Assembly: GCA_040219085.1 (NCBI GenBank)
Contig: JAVJTC010000017.1
Location: 62,001 to 126,000 of the forward strand
Length of the DNA: 64,000 bases
Reading direction: 5' to 3'
From: Acidimicrobiales bacterium
GTDB taxonomy: Bacteria > Actinomycetota > Acidimicrobiia > Acidimicrobiales > JAVJTC01
The notes beneath the pieces are model-generated. The model made no database searches. It was not told the origin of the DNA and saw only the letters and a program-made list of their open reading frames with translations. Position numbers and translations under genes: made by a program. Position 1 is the stretch's first letter. Each line of letters starts with the position of its first letter. Below, piece after piece: positions 9,245 through 16,845 of this stretch.

Positions 9245-9814
9245 ATGTCCCACCTGGTCCAACGATCCGACATCATCGACTACCAGACGTACGGCGACAC
9301 CCGCGACGAGACACGCAAGATCGCGATGGCGGCGAAGAAGCCCCGACGCGTCCACCTCGGCGCGTACCTGACGATGCTCTTCGAGAACCGCGCCACGCTC
9401 ACGTACCAGATCCAGGAGATCATGCGGGCCGAGCGGATCGCCCGAGAGACCGACATCCAGACCGAGATCGACACGTACAACGACATGCTGGGCGGGCCGG
9501 GCGACCTCGGATGTGTCCTTCTCGTCGAGATCGACGACGTCGACGAGCGCGCCGTGAAGCTCCGCGAGTGGCTGGGTCTCCAGGAGCACATCTACGCCCA
9601 GATGGCCGACGGTTCCAGGGTGTACGCGACCTTCGACCCCTCGCAGGTGGGCGAAGACCGGATATCGGCCGTCCAGTACCTCAAGTTCCACGTCGGCCAG
9701 GAGGCTCCGGTCGGTTTCGGCACGGACTTCGACGCTCTGCGCGAGGAGATGCTCCTCTCTGACGATCAGCGTGCAGCCCTGCGCGCCGATCTCGACGCCA
9801 CCCACGCAGGCTGA
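9245..9814 (+). CDS. DUF3501 family protein
   Basis: 189-residue soluble protein, a family known mainly from its position beside rubrerythrin and HdrD-like Fe-S protein genes. It begins MSHLVQRSDIIDY and contains the conserved blocks RRVHLGAYLTMLFENRATL and IQEIMRAERI, followed by a more variable acidic C-terminal half. No Cys-rich or membrane region. Start at 9245 with GAGGAGA upstream. Last gene of the Fur/rubrerythrin/Fe-S unit. Biochemical role unknown; the conserved linkage suggests an accessory in peroxide reduction. Confidence 0.85.
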   Translation: MSHLVQRSDIIDYQTYGDTRDETRKIAMAAKKPRRVHLGAYLTMLFENRATLTYQIQEIMRAERIARETDIQTEIDTYNDMLGGPGDLGCVLLVEIDDVDERAVKLREWLGLQEHIYAQMADGSRVYATFDPSQVGEDRISAVQYLKFHVGQEAPVGFGTDFDALREEMLLSDDQRAALRADLDATHAG

Positions 9815-9835
9815 GGCCACGGACCCTGGCGGACC

Positions 9836-11497
9836 TCAGGCGCCGGGCACGACCGCCGGCTCGACCGGGCGGGCAGCGTCAGCCGACGCGGTCAGCCCGG
9901 CCGCGTAGCCCATCGTCATTCCCGGACCGAGAGTGGATCCTGCCCCCGCGTATCCCGGGCCCATCGGCTGGGCCGTCGTATTACCCACAGCGAACAGGCC
10001 GGGAATGGGATCGTCGAACGCGTCCAGGGCGCGCGCGTCGGGGTCGGTCACGATCCCGCCCTTGGTACCGATGACACCGGAGACGACCTCGATCGCGTAG
10101 TACGGCGCCTCCGTCAGTGGGCCGAGGGCGGGGCGCTCGGCCCGATCGTCACCCCAGTACCGGTCGTAGGCACTGGCGCCCCGGTGGAAGTCCGGGTCGG
10201 CCCCTTCGACGGCGTGCTGGTTGAACCGCTCGACGGTCGCATCGAGTCCGTCGGGGTCGACGCCGATCTTCGTCGCGAGCTCGGCCAGCGAGAGCGCATC
10301 GGTGAGCCACTCGGGGGTGGCATGACCGGCCCGATGGGCGAGGAAGCCGTACTCACGCAGGTGTGCGTGGTCGAAGATCAGCCACGCCGGAAGGTTGGCG
10401 TACGTGTAGGTTCCGGGGTCGAAGGTGTGGAACGCCTTCGTCATGTCGTTGTAGTTGTGCGCTTCGTTGACGAAACGCCGGCCGGCCCGGTTGACGATGA
10501 TCGACCCGGGCCCGGTGCGCTCGAAACGCAGGAGCGTGCTCGTCGGGGCCCCGTCGGTCTCGTCGCCGGGGATGACGACCATCGGACCCCACCACGCCTC
10601 GTTGAGGTTGCCGAGCTTGGAGCCCACCTTGGCGGCCATCCGGATGCCGTCGCCCGTGTTGTGCGGCGGCGAACAACTCCCCTGGATCGGCCCGGGCAGA
10701 TAGCTCTGGGCCATCTCGGCGGACCACTCGAACCCGCCACAGGCGAGAACGACACCGCCGGCTGCCGCGATCGTGGAGCTGTCGCCGACGACACCGGTGA
10801 CCCCGGCTCCGTCGCCGGCCAGACGCCGGACCCCGTAGCCGGTCACGAGGGTGACCCCCGCGTCGGCGCAGGCCTTCACCAGCGGTGCCACCAGGGCACG
10901 GCCACGGGCGACGACACCGGTTTCGGCCCGCTCGGCGAGTTCCTCCCACGGGAAGCGGGTGAAGATCCGCCACTCCTCGTACTCACGCATGGTGAACGGG
11001 GGTCGATGATCGGGGCGGAGACTCTCGAAGAGGTCGCCGAGCTTCTCGGACGCGTGGTACGGCGAGGGCTCGAGGGACCGGCCACCCCCATGGGAGCCGG
11101 GCCACTCCGGGTGGTAGTCGGGGAAGTTCTCGAGCGTCTCGAACCGGAGATCGCTCTCGGTCTCGACGAACGCCTGCATCTCGGTGCCTCGGTCGACGAG
11201 GGTCTCGAGCACCCCGACCGGCGTGCGGTCGTCGCAGATCGCGCCGAGGTAGGCGAGGGCGTCGTCGCGTGTGTCGGCGATCCCCAACTCGGTCATGCAC
11301 CGGTTCATCGGGATCCAGATCATGCCGCCCGACACGGCCGACGTTCCGCCGAGGAAGTCGGCCTTCTCGAGCACGACGACCGTCGCACCGTTCTTCGCGG
11401 CCGCCAGCGCTGCCGTCAGCCCGGGGGCCCCGGATCCCACGACGACGACGTCGTACGCGTCGCCCAACTCACCCGACCAGACCTTCGCTGCACCCAT
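9836..11497 (-). CDS. FAD-dependent oxidoreductase, 3-ketosteroid-delta1-dehydrogenase/flavocytochrome-c-like
   Basis: 553-residue flavoprotein. The FAD-binding Rossmann motif is VVVVGSGAPGLTAALAAA (about 18-35), with the second FAD region VLEKADFLGGTSAVSGGMIW typical of KstD and fumarate-reductase-like flavoproteins. The C-terminal FAD loop is GPGYAGAGSTLGPGMTMGYAAG, matching the KstD branch. Probable reaction: dehydrogenation of a steroid-like or other ketone substrate; substrate unknown. ATG 11497 is chosen because AGGGGGAA lies eight bases upstream and earlier in-frame starts give a non-family N-terminus. It stands alone, convergent with the DUF3501 gene. Confidence 0.82.
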   Translation of the reverse strand: MGAAKVWSGELGDAYDVVVVGSGAPGLTAALAAAKNGATVVVLEKADFLGGTSAVSGGMIWIPMNRCMTELGIADTRDDALAYLGAICDDRTPVGVLETLVDRGTEMQAFVETESDLRFETLENFPDYHPEWPGSHGGGRSLEPSPYHASEKLGDLFESLRPDHRPPFTMREYEEWRIFTRFPWEELAERAETGVVARGRALVAPLVKACADAGVTLVTGYGVRRLAGDGAGVTGVVGDSSTIAAAGGVVLACGGFEWSAEMAQSYLPGPIQGSCSPPHNTGDGIRMAAKVGSKLGNLNEAWWGPMVVIPGDETDGAPTSTLLRFERTGPGSIIVNRAGRRFVNEAHNYNDMTKAFHTFDPGTYTYANLPAWLIFDHAHLREYGFLAHRAGHATPEWLTDALSLAELATKIGVDPDGLDATVERFNQHAVEGADPDFHRGASAYDRYWGDDRAERPALGPLTEAPYYAIEVVSGVIGTKGGIVTDPDARALDAFDDPIPGLFAVGNTTAQPMGPGYAGAGSTLGPGMTMGYAAGLTASADAARPVEPAVVPGA

Positions 11498-11525
11498 CTT
11501 CGTTCCCCCTGTGTGGTCGGTCCGG

Positions 11526-11531
11526 ATCATA
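11526..11531 (-). promoter_or_regulatory. -10 element of the FAD oxidoreductase gene
   Basis: TATGAT on the minus strand (5 of 6 to consensus), about 28 bases before ATG 11497, giving a short leader with an AGGGGG ribosome site. Confidence 0.5.
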
Positions 11532-11666
11532 GAAGCCCTGTCTCGTGGTGGTTCAGCTGGGGCCGCGATCGACGACGCAGAGCGATACATCGCCGGTGGA
11601 GTCGATCGGACTCGACAGCCGGTAGGGCACCATGGCGCCACACACCGGGTCGTACAGTGCACCGAG

Positions 11667-12011
11667 ATGCTCCCGGTGCTGGTCGTGTTCGCCCTTGTCT
11701 CCGGCGTCTCGTTTCTGTTCTATGGATTCGAGATCTTGTTCACAGCTCGCGGACGGGACGAGTTCGAACGGTACGGAATGCCGGGGGTTCGGCGCCTCGT
11801 CGGGTCGGCGCAGCTCCTCGGCGGCGCAGGTGTGCTGCTCGGGCTGGGCTACGCGCCGCTGGGCGCGGCGGCAGCCGCAGGGCTCGCCGTGATGATGCTC
11901 CTCGGCCTGATCGTTCGTCTCAGGATCCACGACGGTCCACGCCTGATGGTGCCCGCTGCTTCGCTTGGCGCGGTGAACGCGCTACTGACCGGGCTCTTCC
12001 TGATTCGCTGA
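11667..12011 (+). CDS. DoxX-like small membrane protein
   Basis: 114-residue protein with four hydrophobic helices (about 1-20, 45-62, 67-85, 95-113), the layout of the DoxX_2/DoxX-like family. The loop FTARGRDEFERYGMPGVRRLVGSAQLLGG resembles the family signature before helix 2. Such proteins are linked to redox or quinone-related membrane functions in other bacteria; nothing specific can be said here. TACAGT lies eight bases before ATG 11667, suggesting a leaderless mRNA. It faces another DoxX-like gene tail to tail with no bases between their stop codons. Confidence 0.72.
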   Translation: MLPVLVVFALVSGVSFLFYGFEILFTARGRDEFERYGMPGVRRLVGSAQLLGGAGVLLGLGYAPLGAAAAAGLAVMMLLGLIVRLRIHDGPRLMVPAASLGAVNALLTGLFLIR

Positions 12012-12386
12012 TCAGTCGGCGGGGCTGAGCACTGCGGCCGTCGCCGACAACGAAAAGACGCAGATCGCCGGGAGGGCCCGCTTGATGGGGTCCTTCACCT
12101 TGACGTGCATGCCGATCGCCCCCAGCATCAGTGCGGCCAGGCCGGCCGACGCCGGTTGCGACAACCGTGGCACCCGCAGGCCCACCAGCATCATGGTCGC
12201 AAGACCGACCTTCGTCGCGCCGACTGCGTACATCGTCCTTTCAGACATCCCGTACTCGGCGAACTCCTCTTTCATGTTGGTCGCGTCGCCGCCGCGGTAG
12301 CCGGTGTCCTTGTTGAAGCGGAGGAACCAGACGTTGAGGATCCAGAGTGCAGCCGCAGTCTGAGCGAGCCTTCCGATGACATTCAT
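12012..12386 (-). CDS. DoxX-like small membrane protein (second copy)
   Basis: 124-residue membrane protein with about four hydrophobic segments and an N-terminal helix ALWILNVWFLRFNKDTGYRGG. EFAEYGMSERTMYAVGATKVGLA corresponds in position to the pre-helix-2 loop of the facing gene, so the two are probably distant relatives. ATG 12386 has GGAAGGA upstream. Its stop abuts the stop of the plus-strand gene exactly (12011/12012). Function unknown. Confidence 0.65.
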   Translation of the reverse strand: MNVIGRLAQTAAALWILNVWFLRFNKDTGYRGGDATNMKEEFAEYGMSERTMYAVGATKVGLATMMLVGLRVPRLSQPASAGLAALMLGAIGMHVKVKDPIKRALPAICVFSLSATAAVLSPAD

Positions 12387-12482
12387 GAGATCAGGTCCTT
12401 CCACGCGACGCCGAGGGTCAGCGGGCTGCGCCCAGTATCCCGCCCCCCGCGTCGATCGAGGCGTCGCCAGCTGCGCTGTTGG

Positions 12483-13253
12483 TCAGGAAGTGGCGGCGGG
12501 TGAGATCCAGCTGCGTCGTCCTGCGGCCCTGTCATCGAAGTCGACGATGGGCCACCCACGGTCGGCGGCGATCCGGCGAAGCTCCGCATCGGGCCGCACC
12601 ACCACCGCCTCGCCGACCGCCTCGAGCACCGGGAGATCCGAGATCGAGTCGGCGTAAGCCGCCGCCGTGTCGAGGTCGACCGCGCCCAGGGCATCGGCGA
12701 GGCGGACGAGCTTGCCGGCGCCATAACAGAAGGCGCCGTCGATCTCGCCGGTGTAGAGACCATCCGCCGTCGCGGCCACGGTGCCGACCCCGCGCTGCAC
12801 CCCGAGGCGGCGCGCCACCGCCGACACGAGCTCCTGGGGCGACGCCGACAGGACCACACAGAAGTCACCCGCGGCGAGATGCCGGTCGATGAGAAGGCGC
12901 AGACCGACCCGGGCACCGTCGACCACCTCGTCGGCCACTTCGAGGGCGACCTCTTCGACGAGGCGTCGCTCGATGCCCTCGGCGCCGGCGAGCAGTTCAC
13001 GGCGGACACGGTCCACGAGCGCGTCGGTGCTACCGGACCGGCGGAACACGACGTTGCGACCCATCCCCTTGAGCAACTGCGCCCCGGACACCAGGCCGCG
13101 GGACCGCATGGCCCGGGCGAAGGGCACGAGGGTCGAGCCCGGGTAGATCGTCCGGTCGAGATCGAACAGGGCCAGCCGTCCCGCACCGGGGTCGACGACG
13201 GCGGCAGATCCGCCGGTGGGCGCGGCGCTGAGGCCGTCGGAGCGGCGTGTCAT
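12483..13253 (-). CDS. HAD-IB family phosphatase
   Basis: 256-residue haloacid-dehalogenase-type phosphatase of the SerB-like IB subgroup. All four catalytic motifs are visible: FDLDRTIYPGS (nucleophile and acid Asp), LSASPQE (motif II Ser), GAGKLVRLAD (motif III Lys) and AYADSISDLP (motif IV acidic pair). It is the last gene of an operon with two glycosyltransferases; ATGA overlap at 13250-13253 fixes the start. Dephosphorylation of a glycolipid or phospholipid precursor would fit the context but is inferred. Confidence 0.85.
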   Translation of the reverse strand: MTRRSDGLSAAPTGGSAAVVDPGAGRLALFDLDRTIYPGSTLVPFARAMRSRGLVSGAQLLKGMGRNVVFRRSGSTDALVDRVRRELLAGAEGIERRLVEEVALEVADEVVDGARVGLRLLIDRHLAAGDFCVVLSASPQELVSAVARRLGVQRGVGTVAATADGLYTGEIDGAFCYGAGKLVRLADALGAVDLDTAAAYADSISDLPVLEAVGEAVVVRPDAELRRIAADRGWPIVDFDDRAAGRRSWISPAATS

Positions 13254-13996
13254 GACCAGTAGCCCCAGTCGGAGCGGCGGACGCGTTCGTTCATCAGGCC
13301 CGAGTACAACAGACCGCACCTAAAGAGAGAGTGAAGCGTCTTGCGAACCCGTCCACGTTCGAGGCGGCGATGATCGAAGGCATGAACAGCCAGGGCCTCG
13401 AGGTAACCCACCGTCCAGCCACCTCCCCTGATCCGCCAGACGACCTCGGAGTCCTCGTTGCACCTGAGCTCGAGGTCGAAGCCGCCCGCGTCAGCCAGTG
13501 CCTCGGTCCGCACGACCATGTTCGAACCCGACGCCGCTGGCAGACCAAGTTGGGTGAGTAGCGCCGAACCGCGGGTGAACAGCCGGTAGTAGGCCGCATG
13601 GTCGCCGGTGGACAGCTTGGCCCCGCACACGACCCCATCGTGTGGACCCACCGGGTGGGCGGCGAGCACGTCGAAGTAGTCCGGAGCAAAGGCGACATCG
13701 ATGTCGGTGCAGACCACCCAAGGGGTCGTCGCCGCGTCAGCGCCGATCTGGCGGGCCTCGGCGATGTGGGCCCGCTCCCTCAGCACCGTCGCGGACGGGC
13801 GGATCCGCTCGATGAGATCCGGCGTGTCGTCGTCGCTCGCGTCGACGACGACGAGCGCGACGTCGGTGGGGAGCGAAGTCAGGAAGCGACCGACGTTGGC
13901 CGCCTCGTTGCGGGTCGGGACGACCACGGTCACGTCGCGCACGGCGATGCCGGCTACACGGTGGCGGGTGGCCGGGGCGACGACCGAATCGCTCAT
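13250..13996 (-). CDS. Family 2 glycosyltransferase
   Basis: 248-residue GT-A fold transferase. The nucleotide-sugar-binding start DVTVVVPTRNEAANVGRFL (about 22-40), ALVVVDASDDDTPDL and the metal-binding DxD-like VVCTDIDVAF (about 95-104) are clear; LELRCNEDSEVVWRIR supplies the acidic acceptor-site motif. No long C-terminal membrane helices, so probably soluble or peripheral. Overlaps both neighbours by four bases (ATGA at 13250 and 13993). With the GT4 enzyme and the phosphatase it probably builds a glycolipid or envelope glycan. Confidence 0.87.
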   Translation of the reverse strand: MSDSVVAPATRHRVAGIAVRDVTVVVPTRNEAANVGRFLTSLPTDVALVVVDASDDDTPDLIERIRPSATVLRERAHIAEARQIGADAATTPWVVCTDIDVAFAPDYFDVLAAHPVGPHDGVVCGAKLSTGDHAAYYRLFTRGSALLTQLGLPAASGSNMVVRTEALADAGGFDLELRCNEDSEVVWRIRGGGWTVGYLEALAVHAFDHRRLERGRVRKTLHSLFRCGLLYSGLMNERVRRSDWGYWS

Positions 13997-15117
13997 GCGG
14001 CCCGCCGGACGCTCCGCGTGAGACCGACGACCGATTCGTAGTGGCCGATCAGCTGGTCTCCGACCACCTCCCACGTCCGATGGGCCACCGATGCCTGTGC
14101 CCGTCGCGCCATCGCCGACCGTTCGACGGTGTCCGCCAGCAGGGTCTCGACCGCGCCGGCCATCATCTTCGGCTCGTCGTGGGGGTAGAGAAAACCGGTG
14201 CGGCCGTGCGCGACGAGGTCCACCGGTCCACCCGACGCAGGTGCCACCACCGGAACGCCGCTCGCGAGTGCCTCCTGGATGGACTGGCAGAAGGTCTCGT
14301 CAGCACCGGCGTGGACGAAGACGTCGAGTGACGCGAACGCCCGGGAGAGGTCGCCACCGGAGAGGTGGCCGGTGAAGACGGCGCCGGGTAGCTGGCGCCG
14401 GAGTTGCCTGCGGATCGGCCCGTCTCCCGCGATCACGACTCTGACGCCGTCGAGATCGAGGAGCGGCGCCAGGAGGTGCAGCCGCTTCTCCGGAGCCAGC
14501 CGACCGACGGAACCGACGAGGAAGTCGCGACCTGCCAGGACGCGTCGGCGCCACTCGTCGTCGCGGAAACCGGGGTCGAACCGGCGGTGGTCCACCCCGC
14601 GGCCCCAGATCCGGACGCGGTCGATGCCATGGCGGCGCAGTTCCCATGCGGCGTGGGTCGACGGGGCGAGCGTGAGATCGCACGAACCGTGCACGCGACC
14701 GAGCCAGGTCCACGCGGCCCGTCCGAGGAACCCGAGGTGGTAATGGGTGGCGAATCCGGCCACGTCCGTCTGGTACACCCCCACGCGGGGAACTCCCATC
14801 CGACGCGCAACGGTGGCCGCCCTCGCTCCCAGGACGAGCGGCGCGGCCAGATGCACGACGTCGGGCCGGAACCGCTCGATGATCTGTTCGAGACGGGCCT
14901 CCGTGGCCATCCCCACCGACAGCGATCTGTAGAAGGGGACCTCGATCGCGGGTATCCGTTCCACCGGCGTGTCGTCGACGCTGCTCGGACCGGGCGCGGG
15001 AGCGACGACGAGCGGGTCGTGGCCCCGTCGGCGGAGGTGCTCGATCACTCGCAGGACCGAGTTCGTCACGCCGTTGCGAGCCGGAAGGAACGTCTCTGCC
15101 ACGATCAGGACCCGCAT
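13993..15117 (-). CDS. Family 4 glycosyltransferase (MgtA/PimB-like)
   Basis: 374-residue GT-B fold transferase. N-terminal acceptor domain begins MRVLIVAETFLPARNGVTNSVLRV; the donor domain holds VGSVGRLAPEKRLHLL (about 207) and the retaining-enzyme E-x7-E motif GADETFCQSIQEALASGVPV (about 290). The profile is close to actinobacterial GDP-mannose-dependent alpha-mannosyltransferases such as MgtA, which act on membrane glycolipids. First gene of the operon GT4-GT2-HAD. TACCGT lies five bases before GTG 15120 and eight before ATG 15117, so either start is possible on a leaderless mRNA. A palindrome upstream suggests regulation. Confidence 0.87.
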   Translation of the reverse strand: MRVLIVAETFLPARNGVTNSVLRVIEHLRRRGHDPLVVAPAPGPSSVDDTPVERIPAIEVPFYRSLSVGMATEARLEQIIERFRPDVVHLAAPLVLGARAATVARRMGVPRVGVYQTDVAGFATHYHLGFLGRAAWTWLGRVHGSCDLTLAPSTHAAWELRRHGIDRVRIWGRGVDHRRFDPGFRDDEWRRRVLAGRDFLVGSVGRLAPEKRLHLLAPLLDLDGVRVVIAGDGPIRRQLRRQLPGAVFTGHLSGGDLSRAFASLDVFVHAGADETFCQSIQEALASGVPVVAPASGGPVDLVAHGRTGFLYPHDEPKMMAGAVETLLADTVERSAMARRAQASVAHRTWEVVGDQLIGHYESVVGLTRSVRRAA

Positions 15118-15125
15118 CACCGGCG

Positions 15126-15159
15126 ACGGTAGGCACGCCCGGTGAACCGACCGTTCACC
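15126..15159 (-). promoter_or_regulatory. Promoter and palindromic operator of the glycosyltransferase operon
   Basis: Minus-strand -10 TACCGT (15131-15126) plus the inverted repeat GGTGAAC - 5 bases - GTTCACC (15141-15159, perfect 7-base arms), which covers the -35 position. The geometry suggests a dimeric repressor. No regulator gene lies adjacent. Confidence 0.5.
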
Positions 15160-15314
15160 TCTGCGAAACGGGAGACGAACCTCCCGTGACCGCTGGAATC
15201 GTCGGAGCACTCAAGTACCTCCCCTCCCGGGCCGATCTTGTCCAGTGGCACAGGTGGACGATCGCCCGTGCCGGCAGGGATCGATGTGGACCCGGGTCCG
15301 GGTCGGAGGACGAA

Positions 15315-16784
15315 ATGACGCCACCGCGTCGTGGTCCGGTCAGAGCTGCGCCCGCACGAGGGCTCGCTCGCCGCGCGCTCGCAGCCGTACTGTGCGCCGG
15401 GATCCTCGTGTCGTCGGTGTCGACGGTGGCAGCTGTGACCACGGCCGACACCCAGAACTCGGCTCCCACCGTGGATCTGACGCTCCTCGCCGCCCTCGAC
15501 CGCCTCGAGGTGACCGGAAAATGGTTCTTCATCTCGGGGCTCGATGCACGCGCTGCGGTGATCGAGGCGTCGTCGGCGGCCTACGACGAAGCCAGAACGG
15601 CGCTGGTGGCCGCGTCGATCCGCGACGCCGCTCTCGAAGCCGGCATCGACCAGCACCAGCAGGCACTGGAGGTCGCGCTCGTGCAACAGGCGGGGCTGTG
15701 GCGTGATCACGGCAGTGCCGTCGAGCTCCTCGATGTCCGACGTGACGACCGCGCGGCGCTGGTGGCGACACGCAAGGCCGCCGGCGACGAGCTCGCGGCT
15801 GTCCTCGACGCCCGTACCCAGTTGGCCGTCGAGGCCTACGTCGGCGGCCGCCAACGCAGCGTGGCCGAGGCGCTGATGCCCGAGGCCGGCGGTGCCGTAC
15901 CGGCGTCGCGGATCGGTATCGAACTCGGCCAGGCGGCGTCGGAGGAGCTGCAGTGGCTGGATGATTCGTGGCGGGCCTGGATCGGCGAACTCGACGACGA
16001 CCTGGTGGCACTCGACCGCCAGATCCTCGGTCTCGAGGAGCGTCGCGACGACCTCGCGACGGCGATCACCGCCGTGGAGGCGGTGGTGGCCACCGAACGC
16101 GACACCCTCAGCGCTCTTCGCGCGGCGCGCAGGGCGCTTACCCGGGCGATACCGGATCTGGTCGAAGACGCCGCAACGCTGCACCGTCGCTCGTGGATCG
16201 GCGACACGTCCATGACGCCGGTCGTGCTCGACGCCTACCTGGGGGCCGCGGAATGGGCCGGTGAGGAGAGGCCCGGCTGTGACCTCGACTGGACCGTCCT
16301 CGCCGGGATCGGTCTCATCGAATCGAACCACGCGGTCGGAACCCGTGGACCCGTCCACGACGACGGACGGACCGTGGCGCGCATTCTGGGCGTGGTCCTC
16401 GACGGCGAGACGCCGGACACGCAGGTGGTCGTCGACACCGACGGCGGCGCGCTGGACGGCAACCCCGAGTTCGACCGGGCGGTGGGTCCGATGCAGTTCC
16501 TGCCGGGGACGTGGCGGGGGTTCGCCCGTGACGGCAACGGTGACGGCGTCATCGACCCCCACAACGTGTACGACGCGACCGTCGCGGCGGCCGCCTACCT
16601 CTGCGAAGGCCACCACCTTGGCTCCGCGGTGGGCCTGCGTGGCGCCCTTCTCTCGTACAACAACGCCGACCGCTACGTGCGGGCGGTGACGACGGCCATG
16701 GACGAGTACGTGCTGATGAACCTTCCGGCCGGTGACGTCGCGCACGTCCTGCTCACCGGAGGCGCGGACCCGAACTCCTCCTGA
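15315..16784 (+). CDS. Secreted lytic transglycosylase with N-terminal coiled coil
   Basis: 489-residue exported peptidoglycan-cleaving enzyme. A basic stretch and hydrophobic core (LARRALAAVLCAGILVSSV) form the signal peptide, cleaved near residue 38-42. Residues about 60-290 are Ala/Glu/Arg-rich and helical, like the coiled-coil regulatory regions of actinobacterial cell-wall hydrolases. The C-terminal domain is MltB/SLT-like: LAGIGLIESNHAVGTRG carries the catalytic Glu, followed by GPMQFLPGTWRGFARDGNGDG and DATVAAAAYLC. ATG 15315 has GGAGGA seven bases upstream. It diverges from the glycosyltransferase operon, matching an envelope theme. Confidence 0.87.
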   Translation: MTPPRRGPVRAAPARGLARRALAAVLCAGILVSSVSTVAAVTTADTQNSAPTVDLTLLAALDRLEVTGKWFFISGLDARAAVIEASSAAYDEARTALVAASIRDAALEAGIDQHQQALEVALVQQAGLWRDHGSAVELLDVRRDDRAALVATRKAAGDELAAVLDARTQLAVEAYVGGRQRSVAEALMPEAGGAVPASRIGIELGQAASEELQWLDDSWRAWIGELDDDLVALDRQILGLEERRDDLATAITAVEAVVATERDTLSALRAARRALTRAIPDLVEDAATLHRRSWIGDTSMTPVVLDAYLGAAEWAGEERPGCDLDWTVLAGIGLIESNHAVGTRGPVHDDGRTVARILGVVLDGETPDTQVVVDTDGGALDGNPEFDRAVGPMQFLPGTWRGFARDGNGDGVIDPHNVYDATVAAAAYLCEGHHLGSAVGLRGALLSYNNADRYVRAVTTAMDEYVLMNLPAGDVAHVLLTGGADPNSS

Positions 16785-16833
16785 GAACCGGCGGGCGGGC
16801 CGGGCGCCGGCGGGCGCTGTCACTACCCGTCTC

Positions 16834-16839
16834 TACGGT
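16834..16839 (+). promoter_or_regulatory. -10 element of lhr (leaderless)
   Basis: TACGGT exactly six bases before ATG 16846. Confidence 0.4.
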
Positions 16840-16845
16840 GACGCG

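Noticed and set aside
10184-12028. 614-codon plus-strand open frame opposite the FAD oxidoreductase
   Set aside because: Antisense shadow of a clear flavoprotein; no recognisable motifs.
13331-13561. Small plus-strand frame opposite the GT2 gene
   Set aside because: Antisense shadow; no ribosome site or promoter and the minus strand is a full glycosyltransferase.
16795-16818. GC-rich GCGCC...GGCGC stem between the transglycosylase and lhr as a terminator
   Set aside because: Five-base stem only, within a run of G/C; several alternative pairings, none convincing.
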